A stretch of DNA of 64,000 bases, taken from Litchfieldia alkalitelluris. Its GTDB lineage: Bacteria > Bacillota > Bacilli > Bacillales > Bacillaceae_L. Below are positions 1-9,577 of this stretch, one piece after another. Under the pieces are notes generated by a model that had not been told where the DNA came from, did no database searches, and was given only the letters and a program-made list of their open reading frames with translations. Position 1 is the first letter of the stretch. Every line of letters starts with the position of its first letter. A program made the translations under genes and the position numbers. The stretch is from positions 1,810,696 to 1,874,695 of the forward strand of contig NZ_KV917374.1 in the NCBI RefSeq assembly GCF_002019645.1, read 5' to 3'.

Positions 1-7
1 TTAATTA

Positions 8-982
8 ATGAAACAAGAACATCTAGAACAAATTCAAAACGTCATCGAGGCTGCGAAAGGGAAGGACATTAAAAATATTTTCTTTGTTGCTTGTGGAGGT
101 TCTATGGCATCACTTTCGTTAGGGGATTATTTTGTTACAAAAGATACTGATATGGCAAGCTTTGTTTATACGTCAAATGAATTTATTCACCGTGCACCAA
201 AGGCATTGGGTGAAAATAGTCTTGTAGTTTTAAGATCTCATTCTGGTACCACTCCTGAAACGGTAGATGCTGCTACATATGCGAGAGAACAAGGTGCTTT
301 AACCGTTGCCATTTCTATGGATGTTGAATCAGCTCTTTGCAAAGAGTCGGAATATACTGTACATTACAATTACAAAGATGGATCAGCTGCAATTGATGGA
401 GAAATTGGTGTGTATTACACGTTACTCTTTAAACTACTAAATCTACTAACTGGTGAAGAGAAATATCTCCGTGGGGTTGATCAACTATCAAAACTAGATC
501 AACTAATTGAAAGCAACCAAACAAAGTATAGAGATGTAGCTGACGCATTTGGCAAGAAGTATAAGCGTGATAAAGTCATCTACACAATGGCAAGTGGAGC
601 ATATATTCACCATGCATATTCCTTCACAAGTTGTTTGTTAATGGAAATGCTTTGGATTCATTCCAATGCGATTCATTCAGGAGAGTATTTCCACGGACCA
701 TTTGAAGTGACTGATTATGATGTACCATTTTTAATGGTTGTTGGGGAAGGACCAAGTACACCACTTGATCAACGCGCTCTTGATTTTGTGACAAAGTATA
801 GCGAGAAAGTTGAAGTTGTGAACGTGAAAGAGTTTGATTATACTGGGGTGGACGAAGACCTGAAAGAGTATTTCGGTCCAGCACTAGCGGGTCCTGTATT
901 ACGTTTATACGCTGACGGTTTAGCGGAACATACTGGACATCCATTATCAGTAAGAAGATATATGTGGAAAATGGAATATTAA
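8..982 (+). CDS. frlB: Fructosamine deglycase FrlB (SIS-domain isomerase family)
   Basis: This 324-residue cytoplasmic enzyme should cleave 6-phosphorylated fructosamines, made by FrlD, into a free amino acid and glucose 6-phosphate. Two sugar isomerase (SIS) domains are visible: ACGGS at residues 28-32 and SHSGTTPET at 77-85 in the first, and GEYFHGPFE at 225-233 in the second. The C-terminus (RRYMWKMEY) matches my recollection of B. subtilis FrlB, and the length is close to it. An in-frame stop at 2-4 lies just before the ATG, so the gene is complete, although its ribosome binding site and promoter lie outside the window. It leads the frl operon, 34 bases before the binding-protein gene. 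Confidence 0.9.
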   Translation: MKQEHLEQIQNVIEAAKGKDIKNIFFVACGGSMASLSLGDYFVTKDTDMASFVYTSNEFIHRAPKALGENSLVVLRSHSGTTPETVDAATYAREQGALTVAISMDVESALCKESEYTVHYNYKDGSAAIDGEIGVYYTLLFKLLNLLTGEEKYLRGVDQLSKLDQLIESNQTKYRDVADAFGKKYKRDKVIYTMASGAYIHHAYSFTSCLLMEMLWIHSNAIHSGEYFHGPFEVTDYDVPFLMVVGEGPSTPLDQRALDFVTKYSEKVEVVNVKEFDYTGVDEDLKEYFGPALAGPVLRLYADGLAEHTGHPLSVRRYMWKMEY

Positions 983-1016
983 AATTCTAAAAAAATTGGT
1001 TCAGGGGGAAATATAA

Positions 1017-2303
1017 ATGAAAAAGTTTCTTAGCTTTTTAGTTGTTATTTTAGTAAGCTCTATGTTTTTAGCAGCATGTTCTTCTTCCTCCAATGAAAGT
1101 GATGGCGAAGCAACTGAAGGAGATCAAGTAGTAATTGATTTCTTCCATCGCTGGCCGAACGAACCTAGAAAATCATTTTATGATGAGAAAATTGCAGAAT
1201 TTGAAAAACTTAATCCAAATGTAAAAATTAAAGTTGATGCTGTATTGAACGATTCTTATAAAGAAAAAATTAAAGTGTTGGTTTCAAATGATAATCTACC
1301 AGATGTTTTCACCTCTTGGTCAGATACATTTGCCGCAAATCTAGTAAGCTCTGAACGTATAATGTCGTTAAATGATATTATGGCGGAAGATCCAGATTGG
1401 TCCGGTAATATTATCGAGTCTCAATATGCAGGATTTACGTTTGATGATGTGACTTACGGAATTCCGTTTACTGTTGACGGTAAAGCTTTCTTTTATAACA
1501 AACAAATATTCGAAGAAAATAATATCGCTGTTCCAGCCTCATATGATGAACTTGTCACTGCGTTAGATCAGCTAAAAGCAGCAGGATATGAAACACCTGT
1601 GGTCGAAGGGTTAACAAATGGTTGGGCAATCTCTCATTACATGGGAACTATTTTTGATAGAGTTGTAGACAATAGTGTACTTGTTAAGGACTATACTGCT
1701 GCGACAGGTGAATTTACAGATCCAGGATATATTCGCGGACTGGAAATTTTCAAAGAGTTAACGACGTACATGGGTGATGTGTCAACCGCGATTGATCATG
1801 AAGCAGCCCGAAACATGTTTGCTGCTGGTGAAGTTCCAGTCTTATATATGCAGTTTGCTGAGGTGAAATATGTACAAGATGCTGGTGATGTTGAATTTGG
1901 ATTCTTTAATTTCCCAGAAGTGAAAGATGGGGAAGGAAGACCTAAATCACTTACTGGCGCACCAGAGGGCTGGATGTTGAGTAAAAATGCGCCACCTGAA
2001 GCAGTCGAGTTCTTGAAATTCCTCACTTCAGAAGAAACAGCTAAAGCATTTACAAAAGCAGATGGTCAGTTGAACGCAATTAAAGGTGGGGTAACGGAAG
2101 AAACCTCAAATCCTACAAGTCTAGAAGCATATCAAATTATTTTAGATGCATCTGATGCAACTCCTTGGTTTGATAATGCGATTGATATCACCATTGCAGA
2201 TATCTTCATGCGAGGTGGGCAAGAATTAGCAACAGGTCAAACAACACCAGAAGACATTATGAAAAAAGTACAAGAAGCAGCCGCAAAATTACGGAACCAA
2301 TAG
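1017..2303 (+). CDS. frlO: Fructosamine ABC transporter, substrate-binding lipoprotein FrlO
   Basis: This 428-residue extracellular solute-binding protein of the sugar-binding family 1 type is anchored to the membrane by lipid. Residues 1-21 form a lipoprotein signal peptide ending in the lipobox LAAC. The mature part has the usual features of the family, with repeated aromatic residues suited to carbohydrate binding. Its place between frlB and two permease genes assigns the substrate as fructosamines (glycated amino acids). The ribosome binding site is AGGGGGAAA. A stable hairpin follows the stop codon and probably lowers expression of the downstream permeases relative to this abundant protein. 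Confidence 0.88.
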   Translation: MKKFLSFLVVILVSSMFLAACSSSSNESDGEATEGDQVVIDFFHRWPNEPRKSFYDEKIAEFEKLNPNVKIKVDAVLNDSYKEKIKVLVSNDNLPDVFTSWSDTFAANLVSSERIMSLNDIMAEDPDWSGNIIESQYAGFTFDDVTYGIPFTVDGKAFFYNKQIFEENNIAVPASYDELVTALDQLKAAGYETPVVEGLTNGWAISHYMGTIFDRVVDNSVLVKDYTAATGEFTDPGYIRGLEIFKELTTYMGDVSTAIDHEAARNMFAAGEVPVLYMQFAEVKYVQDAGDVEFGFFNFPEVKDGEGRPKSLTGAPEGWMLSKNAPPEAVEFLKFLTSEETAKAFTKADGQLNAIKGGVTEETSNPTSLEAYQIILDASDATPWFDNAIDITIADIFMRGGQELATGQTTPEDIMKKVQEAAAKLRNQ

Positions 2304-2318
2304 AACTATTTAATAGAG

Positions 2319-2353
2319 TTGCCCTAACTAGAATGACAGGTTAGGGCAATTTT
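2319..2353 (+). terminator. Hairpin between binding-protein and permease genes (attenuator or partial terminator)
   Basis: A perfect 10-base stem (2319-2328 with 2340-2349) and an 11-base loop are followed by four T. It sits 16 bases after the frlO stop and before frlN. Such hairpins after binding-protein genes commonly stabilise the upstream message or terminate part of the transcripts, giving more binding protein than permease. Confidence 0.7.
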
Positions 2354-2379
2354 ACAAAAAGAAGGGTGGGGGGTTAGGA

Positions 2380-3264
2380 ATGAAGATTAAAAAGGCTTAT
2401 ATAACACCGATCTTATTTATGGTACCTACCATTTTATTTTTAGGACTGTTTATTTACATACCACTAATTCAAAACTTTTATAATAGTTTTTTTGAATTTA
2501 GTGTATTTTCTCAATCGAAAGAGTTTGTTGGTTTTAGTAAAATTAAAGAATTATTGGTAGATGAGGTAGTTATGATTGCATTAAACAATAATGTCAAATA
2601 TGCAATCATCTCTGTGTTACTGCAGGTGTTTTTTGCGCTAGTACTTGCTGCTGTTTTAGAGGATAAATTTTTCAGACGCTTCGCACCAGCTTTAAGGGTT
2701 ATTTATTTTATGCCAGTAATGATTTCAATCTCTGTTATTGCCTTATTATTTGGATTTGTCTATAATCCCCAAATTGGGTTATTAAATAGTTTCCTCGAGC
2801 TCATTGGATTAGAAGAGTTGGCCAAGCCTTGGTTAGGTAATTCCACTACCGCCATCTATAGTGTCATTGCCATGAGTCAATGGCAAAGTGTTGGGCTAAT
2901 TACGATGTTGTTTATAGTTGCAATTCAGAAAGTTCCGAAAGAATTATACGAAGCTGCAGAAATCGATGGTGCCGGAAAAATCCGTAAATTCTTTAAGATC
3001 ACCGTTCCACAAGTGAAAGAAGCAACTTTTGTGAACTTATTAGTAACCGTAACTGGATCGATTCTAGTATTTAATGAACCTTACATTCTCACAAATGGTG
3101 GTCCAGGAAACAGTTCGATGACATTGGCGGTTCATATGTATCAAACAGGTTTCTTTAAAGATGACATGGGCTATGCCTCAACATTAGCATCTCTGATCTT
3201 CTTATTATCTGCTATGTTTGCGTTAATACAAATTAAAGTATCTAAAACTGGGAAGGAGGATTAA
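2380..3264 (+). CDS. frlN: Fructosamine ABC transporter permease FrlN
   Basis: This 294-residue inner-membrane permease of the carbohydrate MalF type has about six hydrophobic helices, beginning at residues 10-32. The cytoplasmic EAA loop (EAAEIDGAGKIRKFFKITVP, about residues 190-209) is the contact site for the ATPase. With FrlM it forms the channel. No ATPase gene is present in the operon. In B. subtilis the frl transporter is powered by the shared ATPase MsmX encoded elsewhere, and the same is likely here. The start follows a GGGTGGGGGG ribosome binding site, and the next gene begins 3 bases after the stop. Confidence 0.88.
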   Translation: MKIKKAYITPILFMVPTILFLGLFIYIPLIQNFYNSFFEFSVFSQSKEFVGFSKIKELLVDEVVMIALNNNVKYAIISVLLQVFFALVLAAVLEDKFFRRFAPALRVIYFMPVMISISVIALLFGFVYNPQIGLLNSFLELIGLEELAKPWLGNSTTAIYSVIAMSQWQSVGLITMLFIVAIQKVPKELYEAAEIDGAGKIRKFFKITVPQVKEATFVNLLVTVTGSILVFNEPYILTNGGPGNSSMTLAVHMYQTGFFKDDMGYASTLASLIFLLSAMFALIQIKVSKTGKED

Positions 3265-3267
3265 CAC

Positions 3268-4158
3268 ATGCTAAAAACGAATGTAACTAAAAACACTTTC
3301 CCTAGTTCGATACCTACTAATAAAATGAAAATCCCAATCCAGACAAAAGTCAGCAAAAATATCGTATTTCTGGGTTTGCTAGCATATGCAGTGATTATTT
3401 TATACCCACTATTTTGGATGTTTATATCCTCATTTAAAAGTTATCAAGAAATCTATAGCAATGTGTGGGCTTTACCTACAGATTGGAAGTTTGAGAACTA
3501 TTCGATCGCATGGTCGAAAGGAATTTCGAGCTATTTTTTCAACAGTGTTCATGTAACAGCATTAACGATTATTCTAACCGTCTTAATAGGATCGATGGCT
3601 GCGTTCGTTCTTTCTAGATATAAAAATCGCTGGATTGACGCAGGGCTTTTATTCACAATTGGTGGATTAATGATGAACCCACAAGTTGCTTTAATCCCTT
3701 TATTTGAAATTCTAACAGTTACGAACTTAATTGATACACATTGGGCACTTATTTTGACCTATGTAGCTTACCGATTACCTTTAACGATTATCTTGATTCG
3801 TGCCTTCTTTTTATCAGTTCCTAAAGAGTTGTCTGAATCAGCATTGATGGATGGTTGTTCTGAGTTCGGTATTTATTGGCGAATTTATTTACCTATTTCA
3901 TTACCGATCGTGTTTACTTCGGTGATTTTAACCGCATTTTTTGCTTGGAATGAATTTTTATTTGCAACTGTTTTTATTAATTCTAGTGAATTAAAAACAA
4001 TCCCGTCAGGATTAATGGTCTTCCGAGATGCTCTTCGTACAGACTGGGGAGTATTGCTATCAGGAATGGTGATTGCAACAGTACCAATGATTGTTTTACT
4101 AATATTTTTACAAAAATACTTGGTCAGAGGTCTTGCGGAAGGATCTGTGAAAGGATGA
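3268..4158 (+). CDS. frlM: Fructosamine ABC transporter permease FrlM
   Basis: This 296-residue permease of the MalG type is the second half of the channel. It has a hydrophilic N-terminal tail of about 30 residues, then six predicted membrane helices. The EAA-type loop is seen as ESALMDGCSEFGIYWRIYLP near residues 191-210. It is preceded by GGAAGGAGG, which lies inside the end of frlN, so the two permeases are translationally linked. The gene ends 6 bases before frlD. Confidence 0.88.
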   Translation: MLKTNVTKNTFPSSIPTNKMKIPIQTKVSKNIVFLGLLAYAVIILYPLFWMFISSFKSYQEIYSNVWALPTDWKFENYSIAWSKGISSYFFNSVHVTALTIILTVLIGSMAAFVLSRYKNRWIDAGLLFTIGGLMMNPQVALIPLFEILTVTNLIDTHWALILTYVAYRLPLTIILIRAFFLSVPKELSESALMDGCSEFGIYWRIYLPISLPIVFTSVILTAFFAWNEFLFATVFINSSELKTIPSGLMVFRDALRTDWGVLLSGMVIATVPMIVLLIFLQKYLVRGLAEGSVKG

Positions 4159-4164
4159 TAACGA

Positions 4165-4989
4165 ATGAAATTAATAACAATTGGTGATAACGTAGTGGAC
4201 TGCTATTTAGATCAACAAAAATATTATCCTGGAGGTAATTGTGTTAATGTAGCGGTAAATGCGAAACGCAATGGGGCTAGTGAAGTAGCTTATATTGGGA
4301 TCTTTGGGAATGATGAGCCTGCTGAACATATTAAATATGTACTTAAACAAGAGGGAATTGATTATCGTTTTTCACGTGACGTTATAGGTATTAGTGGACA
4401 GCCGCAGGTTACATTAACAGAAGATAATGACCGTATATTTGTTGGTGGGCCTAAAAATACAGTTCAGCATAAATTTAAAATTCAGCTCGTTCAAGAAGAG
4501 TTGGATTATATAAAAACTTTCGGCCTAAGCCATGTGAGTTGCTATTCCTCGATGGAAAGTGAATTACCTAAATTGTCTCAAGTATCCAAAGTATCGTATG
4601 ATTTTTCAAATAAGAAAGATCTAACCTATATTGAGTCGATAGCTCCGTATATCTCTTATGCTTTTTTCTCGGCTGCAGAATTGTCAAAAGAAGAGTTTGA
4701 TCGTTTCATTAATGACTTAGCAGTTTTTCAGTTTGAAGTCATTGGTTTGACAAGAGGAGGACGACCAGCGATTTTTGTTAAAAATGGTAGGATCTATGAG
4801 CAAAATCTAAGGGATATTAGTGTAGTTGATACAATGGGTGCAGGAGATAGTTTAATTGCTGGATTTTTAACTTCTTATATGAGTGGTGAGACAATAGAAG
4901 CTGCGATTGAGAATGGAACAAGGTCAGCTGAAAGAACGTGTCAAGAACATGGTGGATTCGGTTACCCAAAAGAATTGAAAAAAGTTTAA
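4165..4989 (+). CDS. frlD: Fructosamine kinase FrlD (PfkB family)
   Basis: This 274-residue sugar kinase of the PfkB/ribokinase family should phosphorylate imported fructosamines at C6 of the sugar, giving the FrlB substrate. The N-terminal GGNCVNVAVNAKRNG stretch (about residues 23-37) is the substrate-side PfkB signature. DTMGAGDS at residues 222-229 is the ATP and catalytic-base signature, with D228 the expected base. The length is typical of the family. It is closely spaced behind frlM and before frlR, consistent with one transcript. Confidence 0.88.
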   Translation: MKLITIGDNVVDCYLDQQKYYPGGNCVNVAVNAKRNGASEVAYIGIFGNDEPAEHIKYVLKQEGIDYRFSRDVIGISGQPQVTLTEDNDRIFVGGPKNTVQHKFKIQLVQEELDYIKTFGLSHVSCYSSMESELPKLSQVSKVSYDFSNKKDLTYIESIAPYISYAFFSAAELSKEEFDRFINDLAVFQFEVIGLTRGGRPAIFVKNGRIYEQNLRDISVVDTMGAGDSLIAGFLTSYMSGETIEAAIENGTRSAERTCQEHGGFGYPKELKKV

Positions 4990-5047
4990 CGAGGATACAT
5001 GGTTAATGTATAATTGTGGTAACGATAATATTTAGGAGCGAACTTTA

Positions 5048-5767
5048 ATGATTAACCGTGATCAAAATTATTTATATGAAGAAATCATGACCGGAATCAA
5101 ACAATATATTGAATCGAATCAATTAAATCAAGGTGATCAAATTCCTACTGAAGCTGAATTATGTGAACTTTTTCAAGCGAGTAGAATTTCCATTCGTCGT
5201 GCCATTAAAGAATTGGTAGATGATGGTGTTCTTCAAATTATCCGTGGAAAAGGTACATTTGTGAATACATTTCGTAAAGAAATACACCTATTACATTTTC
5301 AGGGATACACAGAAGGCTTGACGACAAAGAGTGATTTTATCACAAAAGATATTATTTCAATGGAGAAAATAAAGGGTACACCCCATATTAATCATAAATT
5401 TAATAACCAGTTTGATGAGTACATCGAATTAGTTAGAAAAGTATATCGCAATAACCAAACGTTAAGTTTGGATTATGCCTACTTTCCAACAGCACTTTAT
5501 CCATCAATCGAAGACAAAATCACACCAGAAAGTTCAACATTTAAGATTCTTAACGACGATTATGGAGTGAACTTCAAAAAAGTGTGTAAGGACCTTGAAT
5601 TTGTACATCCAACAGATGAAGTACAAAAGCATTTAGAGGTTAATCGAATGACCCCGATTATTTTAGTCGATAAAATTATTTACAATGAAGAATCAACCCC
5701 AATCCATTATTCAAAGTACTATTTAATCGCTGATCGAGTAAAGTTGCGATTAGAAACAGAATACTAA
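5048..5767 (+). CDS. frlR: GntR/HutC-family repressor FrlR
   Basis: This 239-residue transcription regulator has an N-terminal GntR winged helix-turn-helix (residues about 8-72, with IPTEAELCELFQASRISIRR) and a C-terminal UTRA ligand-binding domain (about 90-236). The FrlR name rests on its position after the frl catabolic genes. In B. subtilis FrlR represses the frl operon and responds to pathway sugar phosphates. Here it sits at the end of the operon rather than before it. The 58-base gap after frlD holds no clear terminator, so it may be co-transcribed. Confidence 0.82.
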   Translation: MINRDQNYLYEEIMTGIKQYIESNQLNQGDQIPTEAELCELFQASRISIRRAIKELVDDGVLQIIRGKGTFVNTFRKEIHLLHFQGYTEGLTTKSDFITKDIISMEKIKGTPHINHKFNNQFDEYIELVRKVYRNNQTLSLDYAYFPTALYPSIEDKITPESSTFKILNDDYGVNFKKVCKDLEFVHPTDEVQKHLEVNRMTPIILVDKIIYNEESTPIHYSKYYLIADRVKLRLETEY

Positions 5768-5802
5768 ATGGAAGTGGAAATTTTTCGTGAAGGAATGAAT
5801 AC

Positions 5803-6456
5803 ATGTATAAAGCAGTTATTTTTGACTTTGATGGATTAATTTTTGACACCGAATCCGTTCATACAGCAATCTATCAAGAAATGTTTGAATCGCATCATCT
5901 GGAATTTCCGTTTGAAGAGTGGATCCAAAACATTGGAACGCAATCAGATTTTTCGATCTATGATCTGTTGGAAAAGGAAATAAAGCAAATTGACCGTGCT
6001 CAGCTGAAAAAGATGAATAAAGAAAAGCTGGAAACAAGATTAAACCTGCTAAAGGTGCGACCAGGTGTGGAAGATTATCTGAAGGAAGCTCAAGAAATGA
6101 ACTTGAAAATTGGGCTTGCATCAAGCTCTAGCTATAAGTGGGTTTCTGACCATTTAAATCGTTTAGGTTTACTTCATTATTTTGAGTGTATCAAGACTTC
6201 AGACGATGTAGCTGAAGTGAAACCAAACCCAGAACTTTATCTGTTAGCTGCTAAAGAGCTGGGTGTTGAACCTCGATATTGCATTGCTTTCGAAGATTCC
6301 GCCAATGGTTCACTAGCTGCAAAACGAGCGGGGGTGACTTGTGTGATTGTTCCGAATGAAACGACGAAGCATTTGACATTTCCTGAGGTGGAGTATCGAT
6401 TAGATTCAATGGCGGATTGTAAGTTGGGGGATTTGGTTGGGAAATTAACAGACTGA
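5803..6456 (+). CDS. HAD-superfamily phosphatase, beta-phosphoglucomutase-like
   Basis: This 217-residue haloacid-dehalogenase-fold hydrolase has motif I DFDGLIFDTES at residues 8-18 (nucleophile D8, acid/base D10). Motif II is the serine cluster LASSSS near residue 106, and motif III/IV is KPNPELYLLAAKELG followed by FEDSANG. The subfamily resembles the YhcW/beta-phosphoglucomutase group of sugar-phosphate phosphatases or mutases. It lies 35 bases after frlR on the same strand, so it may remove a phosphate from a pathway intermediate, but the true substrate is not readable from sequence. A decayed paralogue fragment lies at 28424-28502. Confidence 0.8.
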   Translation: MYKAVIFDFDGLIFDTESVHTAIYQEMFESHHLEFPFEEWIQNIGTQSDFSIYDLLEKEIKQIDRAQLKKMNKEKLETRLNLLKVRPGVEDYLKEAQEMNLKIGLASSSSYKWVSDHLNRLGLLHYFECIKTSDDVAEVKPNPELYLLAAKELGVEPRYCIAFEDSANGSLAAKRAGVTCVIVPNETTKHLTFPEVEYRLDSMADCKLGDLVGKLTD

Positions 6457-6490
6457 AAGTTAGCTATCAGCGTTTTCCTATCATATGAGG

Positions 6491-6513
6491 AAATAAGCTG
6501 TGGTGCTTATTTT
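6491..6513 (+). terminator. Likely terminator of the frl operon
   Basis: A perfect 8-base stem (6491-6498 with 6505-6512) with a 6-base loop lies 34 bases after the HAD gene. The T-run is short. A second, weaker hairpin followed by seven T lies at about 6540-6566 and may complete termination. Confidence 0.6.
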
Positions 6514-6569
6514 AATGAATAGAATAGTGTATTAATTAGGATTCTCTTTTATGGGAATCTTTTTTTATG

Positions 6570-7105
6570 TCAATTTAATGGGGAATGTCTTAAAACATAG
6601 TAATAGTACCATGATTTCACACATTAAATTTATAAAAAAACCATGGGAAGAAATGTATAGTTTTAAGTCTAAAGGGATTTGAATTTAATTATTACAAGAG
6701 CCAACTTTTCTAATCAAACTTACCCCGAAATGATTTTTGAAGAAATTTTTTAGCGGTAATTTTAGGTAAATTAAGAACTTGTGCTTTAATAATGGGAAAA
6801 TATTTTTATGACGAAAAGGTATATTGATTAGAAAGAGTAAAGAATAAAAAAATCGTTGTGAATTAATAAAGGTAACGATTACATAGGTTCTCATCATTAA
6901 TGATATTTTCTAAAAAAAATACAATTGTGAAAAAGTAAACCTTGTTAGACTTTCTTACATAACAATGAAAAGTCAGATGAGTTCCGGTCTGAAAAATTAG
7001 AAAATTCCATTGATTTAAAATAATTAGTATAGTAGAATGATAAAAAATAACAAAATAAGAAACAGTGTTTCGAATATAGGAACATAGTCGATAGGAGTTT
7101 AACTA
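6570..7105. other. AT-rich intergenic region before the first IclR gene
   Basis: No credible gene is seen here; open frames lack ribosome binding sites and coding character. The last 45 bases hold an imperfect palindrome at 7067-7083, just before the IclR ribosome binding site. It could be an autoregulatory operator, but the match is weak. Confidence 0.4.
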
Positions 7106-7107
7106 TC

Positions 7108-7887
7108 ATGACACTAAAAACACTAGATAACGCCTTAGAACTTCTTGAATATTTTAAGAGAGAAAGCTCATGGGGAGTTAGAGAGTTAGCCAAAGAGTTA
7201 AGTTTAAGTCCAACAGTTACACACAGATTACTCTCAACGCTACAAAATCATGGTTATATTATTCAAAATCCTACTACTAAGAAATACGAACTCGGATTAA
7301 AATTCCTTGAATTCAGTGTTTTAGTTCAAAATAAGCTGAAAATTAAGGATCACGTGTTTCCTTCAATGGAATTACTAGCAAAGGAAACTGGAGAAACGAT
7401 TTTTCTAACTATGCTTGATGGTTTAAAAGGATTAAGTGTAGCCATTGCGGAAAGTCCTCAAAGTATCAAATTTCAGGTGACGGTTGGTACACAAAAATCA
7501 TTACATGCTGCAGCTTCAAATCTTATTATTCTCGCATTTTTACCTGAGGATAAGCAGACTCAGATTCTAAGTGGTCACCTTGAAAAAGTAACTGAAAATA
7601 CAATTACAGACCCGGAAGAGTTGAAGGCGGTACTTAAAAGATTGAAACAACAGGGATGGTGTTTCACAAATGGTGAAACAACCCCTGATGCCTTCGGGAT
7701 TGGAGTTCCATTATTTGATTGCAACAACGCAATAATAGGATCGCTTAATGTCGCTGGTCCAACTTACCGTATAAATGAAGAGAAGGTGAAAAGAATTTTG
7801 GAATTAACGTTGGAAAAGAGAGACTACATTCAGCAAATGATAAATTCTCTCGGCCTAACGTATTCACATATAAAAAATTCAATTTAA
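7108..7887 (+). CDS. IclR-family transcription regulator (locus 1)
   Basis: This 259-residue regulator has an N-terminal IclR winged helix-turn-helix (about residues 1-65, WGVRELAKELSLSPTVTHRL) and a C-terminal effector-binding domain of GAF-like type (about 80-250). It precedes the binding-protein gene by 16 bases, so it is probably the first gene of the operon running to 18974. IclR proteins usually sense a pathway metabolite and bind short palindromes. A homologue with the same arrangement lies at 27434-28198. The ATG follows AGGAG by about 10 bases. The ligand is unknown; a compound imported by the adjacent transporter is the natural inference. Confidence 0.85.
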   Translation: MTLKTLDNALELLEYFKRESSWGVRELAKELSLSPTVTHRLLSTLQNHGYIIQNPTTKKYELGLKFLEFSVLVQNKLKIKDHVFPSMELLAKETGETIFLTMLDGLKGLSVAIAESPQSIKFQVTVGTQKSLHAAASNLIILAFLPEDKQTQILSGHLEKVTENTITDPEELKAVLKRLKQQGWCFTNGETTPDAFGIGVPLFDCNNAIIGSLNVAGPTYRINEEKVKRILELTLEKRDYIQQMINSLGLTYSHIKNSI

Positions 7888-7903
7888 ACTGGGGGGTTTT
7901 TTG

Positions 7904-9559
7904 ATGAAAAAGAGTTTATCAAGTTTTATTACAATCTTAATCATTATGATGGTGATTGTAGGATGCAGCAGTAGTACAACTGAACCTACTAATGATTCAA
8001 ACGAAGGAGACTCAAATACTTCTTCAACAGATAGTAATTCTGGAATGCCTGACCGACCATTCGTATATGTTGCACAGCAGGTTGTCGGTTCTGTGGATCC
8101 AGCAAAACACACGGATGAGACAGAGTTAATCGCGGTGCTTAATACATATGATCCGCTTGTTTATCCGAAGGTGAAGGAAGGTTCAATGGAACCTGGTTCA
8201 CATATTGCTGAAACGTGGGAAGTGTCTGAGGACGGTAAAACATACACTTTCAAGTTAACTGAAGGAGTTACTTTCCAAAGTGGAAATCCATTAACTGCTA
8301 AAGACGTTGTATATTCAATTCAACGGATGATGGCAATTAAACAAGGTTTTTCATGGCTATGGAGTGGTGTATTAAATCCTGATAATGTGGTGGCAAAAGA
8401 TGATTATACAGTTGAATTTACTTTAGATAGTGCATACGCGCCATTTGTATCAACATTAACGCAATTATTTATTGTTGATAGCGAAACACTCAAAGCGAAT
8501 CAAGCAGACGGTGAGTTTGGTGATAATGGAGACTACGGTCAAAAGTATTTAGAAGAAAAGGTTGCAGGTTCTGGTCCATATACGTTAGAAAAATGGGAGC
8601 GTGGATCTCAACTTACTTTTGCTAAATATGATAATTACTTCAAGGGTTGGTCAGAAGGACAAATTGAAGAATTCCAAATGAAAATTATCACTGAGCAAGC
8701 AACAGTTAAGACAATGTTAGTTTCTGGTGAAGCAGATATGGTTCACCAATGGTTAACAGTGGATACTTATAAAGAATTTGCTTCAACAGAAGGTATAAAA
8801 GTTCAGGAAGATCCTAGTGTTCAGTTATACCACTTACCAATTAACACACAAAAAGCACCAACAGATGATGTAAATGTACGTAAAGCGATCTCTTATGCAT
8901 TTGATTACACTATAGCAACAGAACAAATAATGAATGGTGCTGTTCAAGCCCAAGGTCCAGTTCCAGTATTGGTTCCAGGTCATAATGATCAGGTAACTGT
9001 ATATAACAAGGATATTGAGAAAGCAAAAGAATATTTAGCTCAATCAAAGTATGCAGGTCAAGAGCTAGAAGTTGAATTCATGTATCTATCAGAAAATCCA
9101 TTCCAAAGACAAATTGCACAATTACTTCAAAGTAATTTAGCTGAAATCGGTATTACGGTTAAGCTAAATGGTGGTCCCTGGACACAGATTACTGAAACAA
9201 CTGCAAAAGTTGAAACAACTCCGCATATTGCTAGTATCTCAGATACATTGAAATACCCGCATGTTGATAGTCATACATTCGGAATCTATCATCCTAGTGC
9301 GCACGGTAGTTATCGTTCTTCTGCATGGTATGACGATGCTGCAACTACTGAATTATTAGAAACTGCTAGAAAGTCAACGGTAGTTGAGGAACAGATGGAG
9401 AACTATCAAGAAGCACAAGCGTTAATTGTTGAAAACGCACCTTCTGTTTATGTTGCGAATCCAAATCACCGTATTGCATTCCAAGATTACGTAGAAGGAT
9501 ATAATTATGTAGGTCTTTTAGGTTACGACCTTGGTTTTTATAATTTGACAGTAAAATAA
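7904..9559 (+). CDS. Oligopeptide-type ABC transporter substrate-binding lipoprotein (locus 1)
   Basis: This is a family 5 solute-binding protein (DppA/OppA type) of 551 residues with a lipoprotein signal peptide ending in VGC near residue 21, followed by a Ser/Thr/Asn-rich linker. I chose the ATG at 7904 because GGGGGG lies about 8 bases upstream; a TTG is directly adjacent at 7901. Family members bind di- and oligopeptides, nickel-peptide complexes, opines or other peptide-like compounds. Its genomic partners (DUF917, DUF1177, AroM, M29) suggest an unusual peptide-like or heterocyclic ligand, but the specificity cannot be read from sequence. Confidence 0.88.
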   Translation: MKKSLSSFITILIIMMVIVGCSSSTTEPTNDSNEGDSNTSSTDSNSGMPDRPFVYVAQQVVGSVDPAKHTDETELIAVLNTYDPLVYPKVKEGSMEPGSHIAETWEVSEDGKTYTFKLTEGVTFQSGNPLTAKDVVYSIQRMMAIKQGFSWLWSGVLNPDNVVAKDDYTVEFTLDSAYAPFVSTLTQLFIVDSETLKANQADGEFGDNGDYGQKYLEEKVAGSGPYTLEKWERGSQLTFAKYDNYFKGWSEGQIEEFQMKIITEQATVKTMLVSGEADMVHQWLTVDTYKEFASTEGIKVQEDPSVQLYHLPINTQKAPTDDVNVRKAISYAFDYTIATEQIMNGAVQAQGPVPVLVPGHNDQVTVYNKDIEKAKEYLAQSKYAGQELEVEFMYLSENPFQRQIAQLLQSNLAEIGITVKLNGGPWTQITETTAKVETTPHIASISDTLKYPHVDSHTFGIYHPSAHGSYRSSAWYDDAATTELLETARKSTVVEEQMENYQEAQALIVENAPSVYVANPNHRIAFQDYVEGYNYVGLLGYDLGFYNLTVK

Positions 9560-9577
9560 TAAAAAAAGTAAGGGAGT

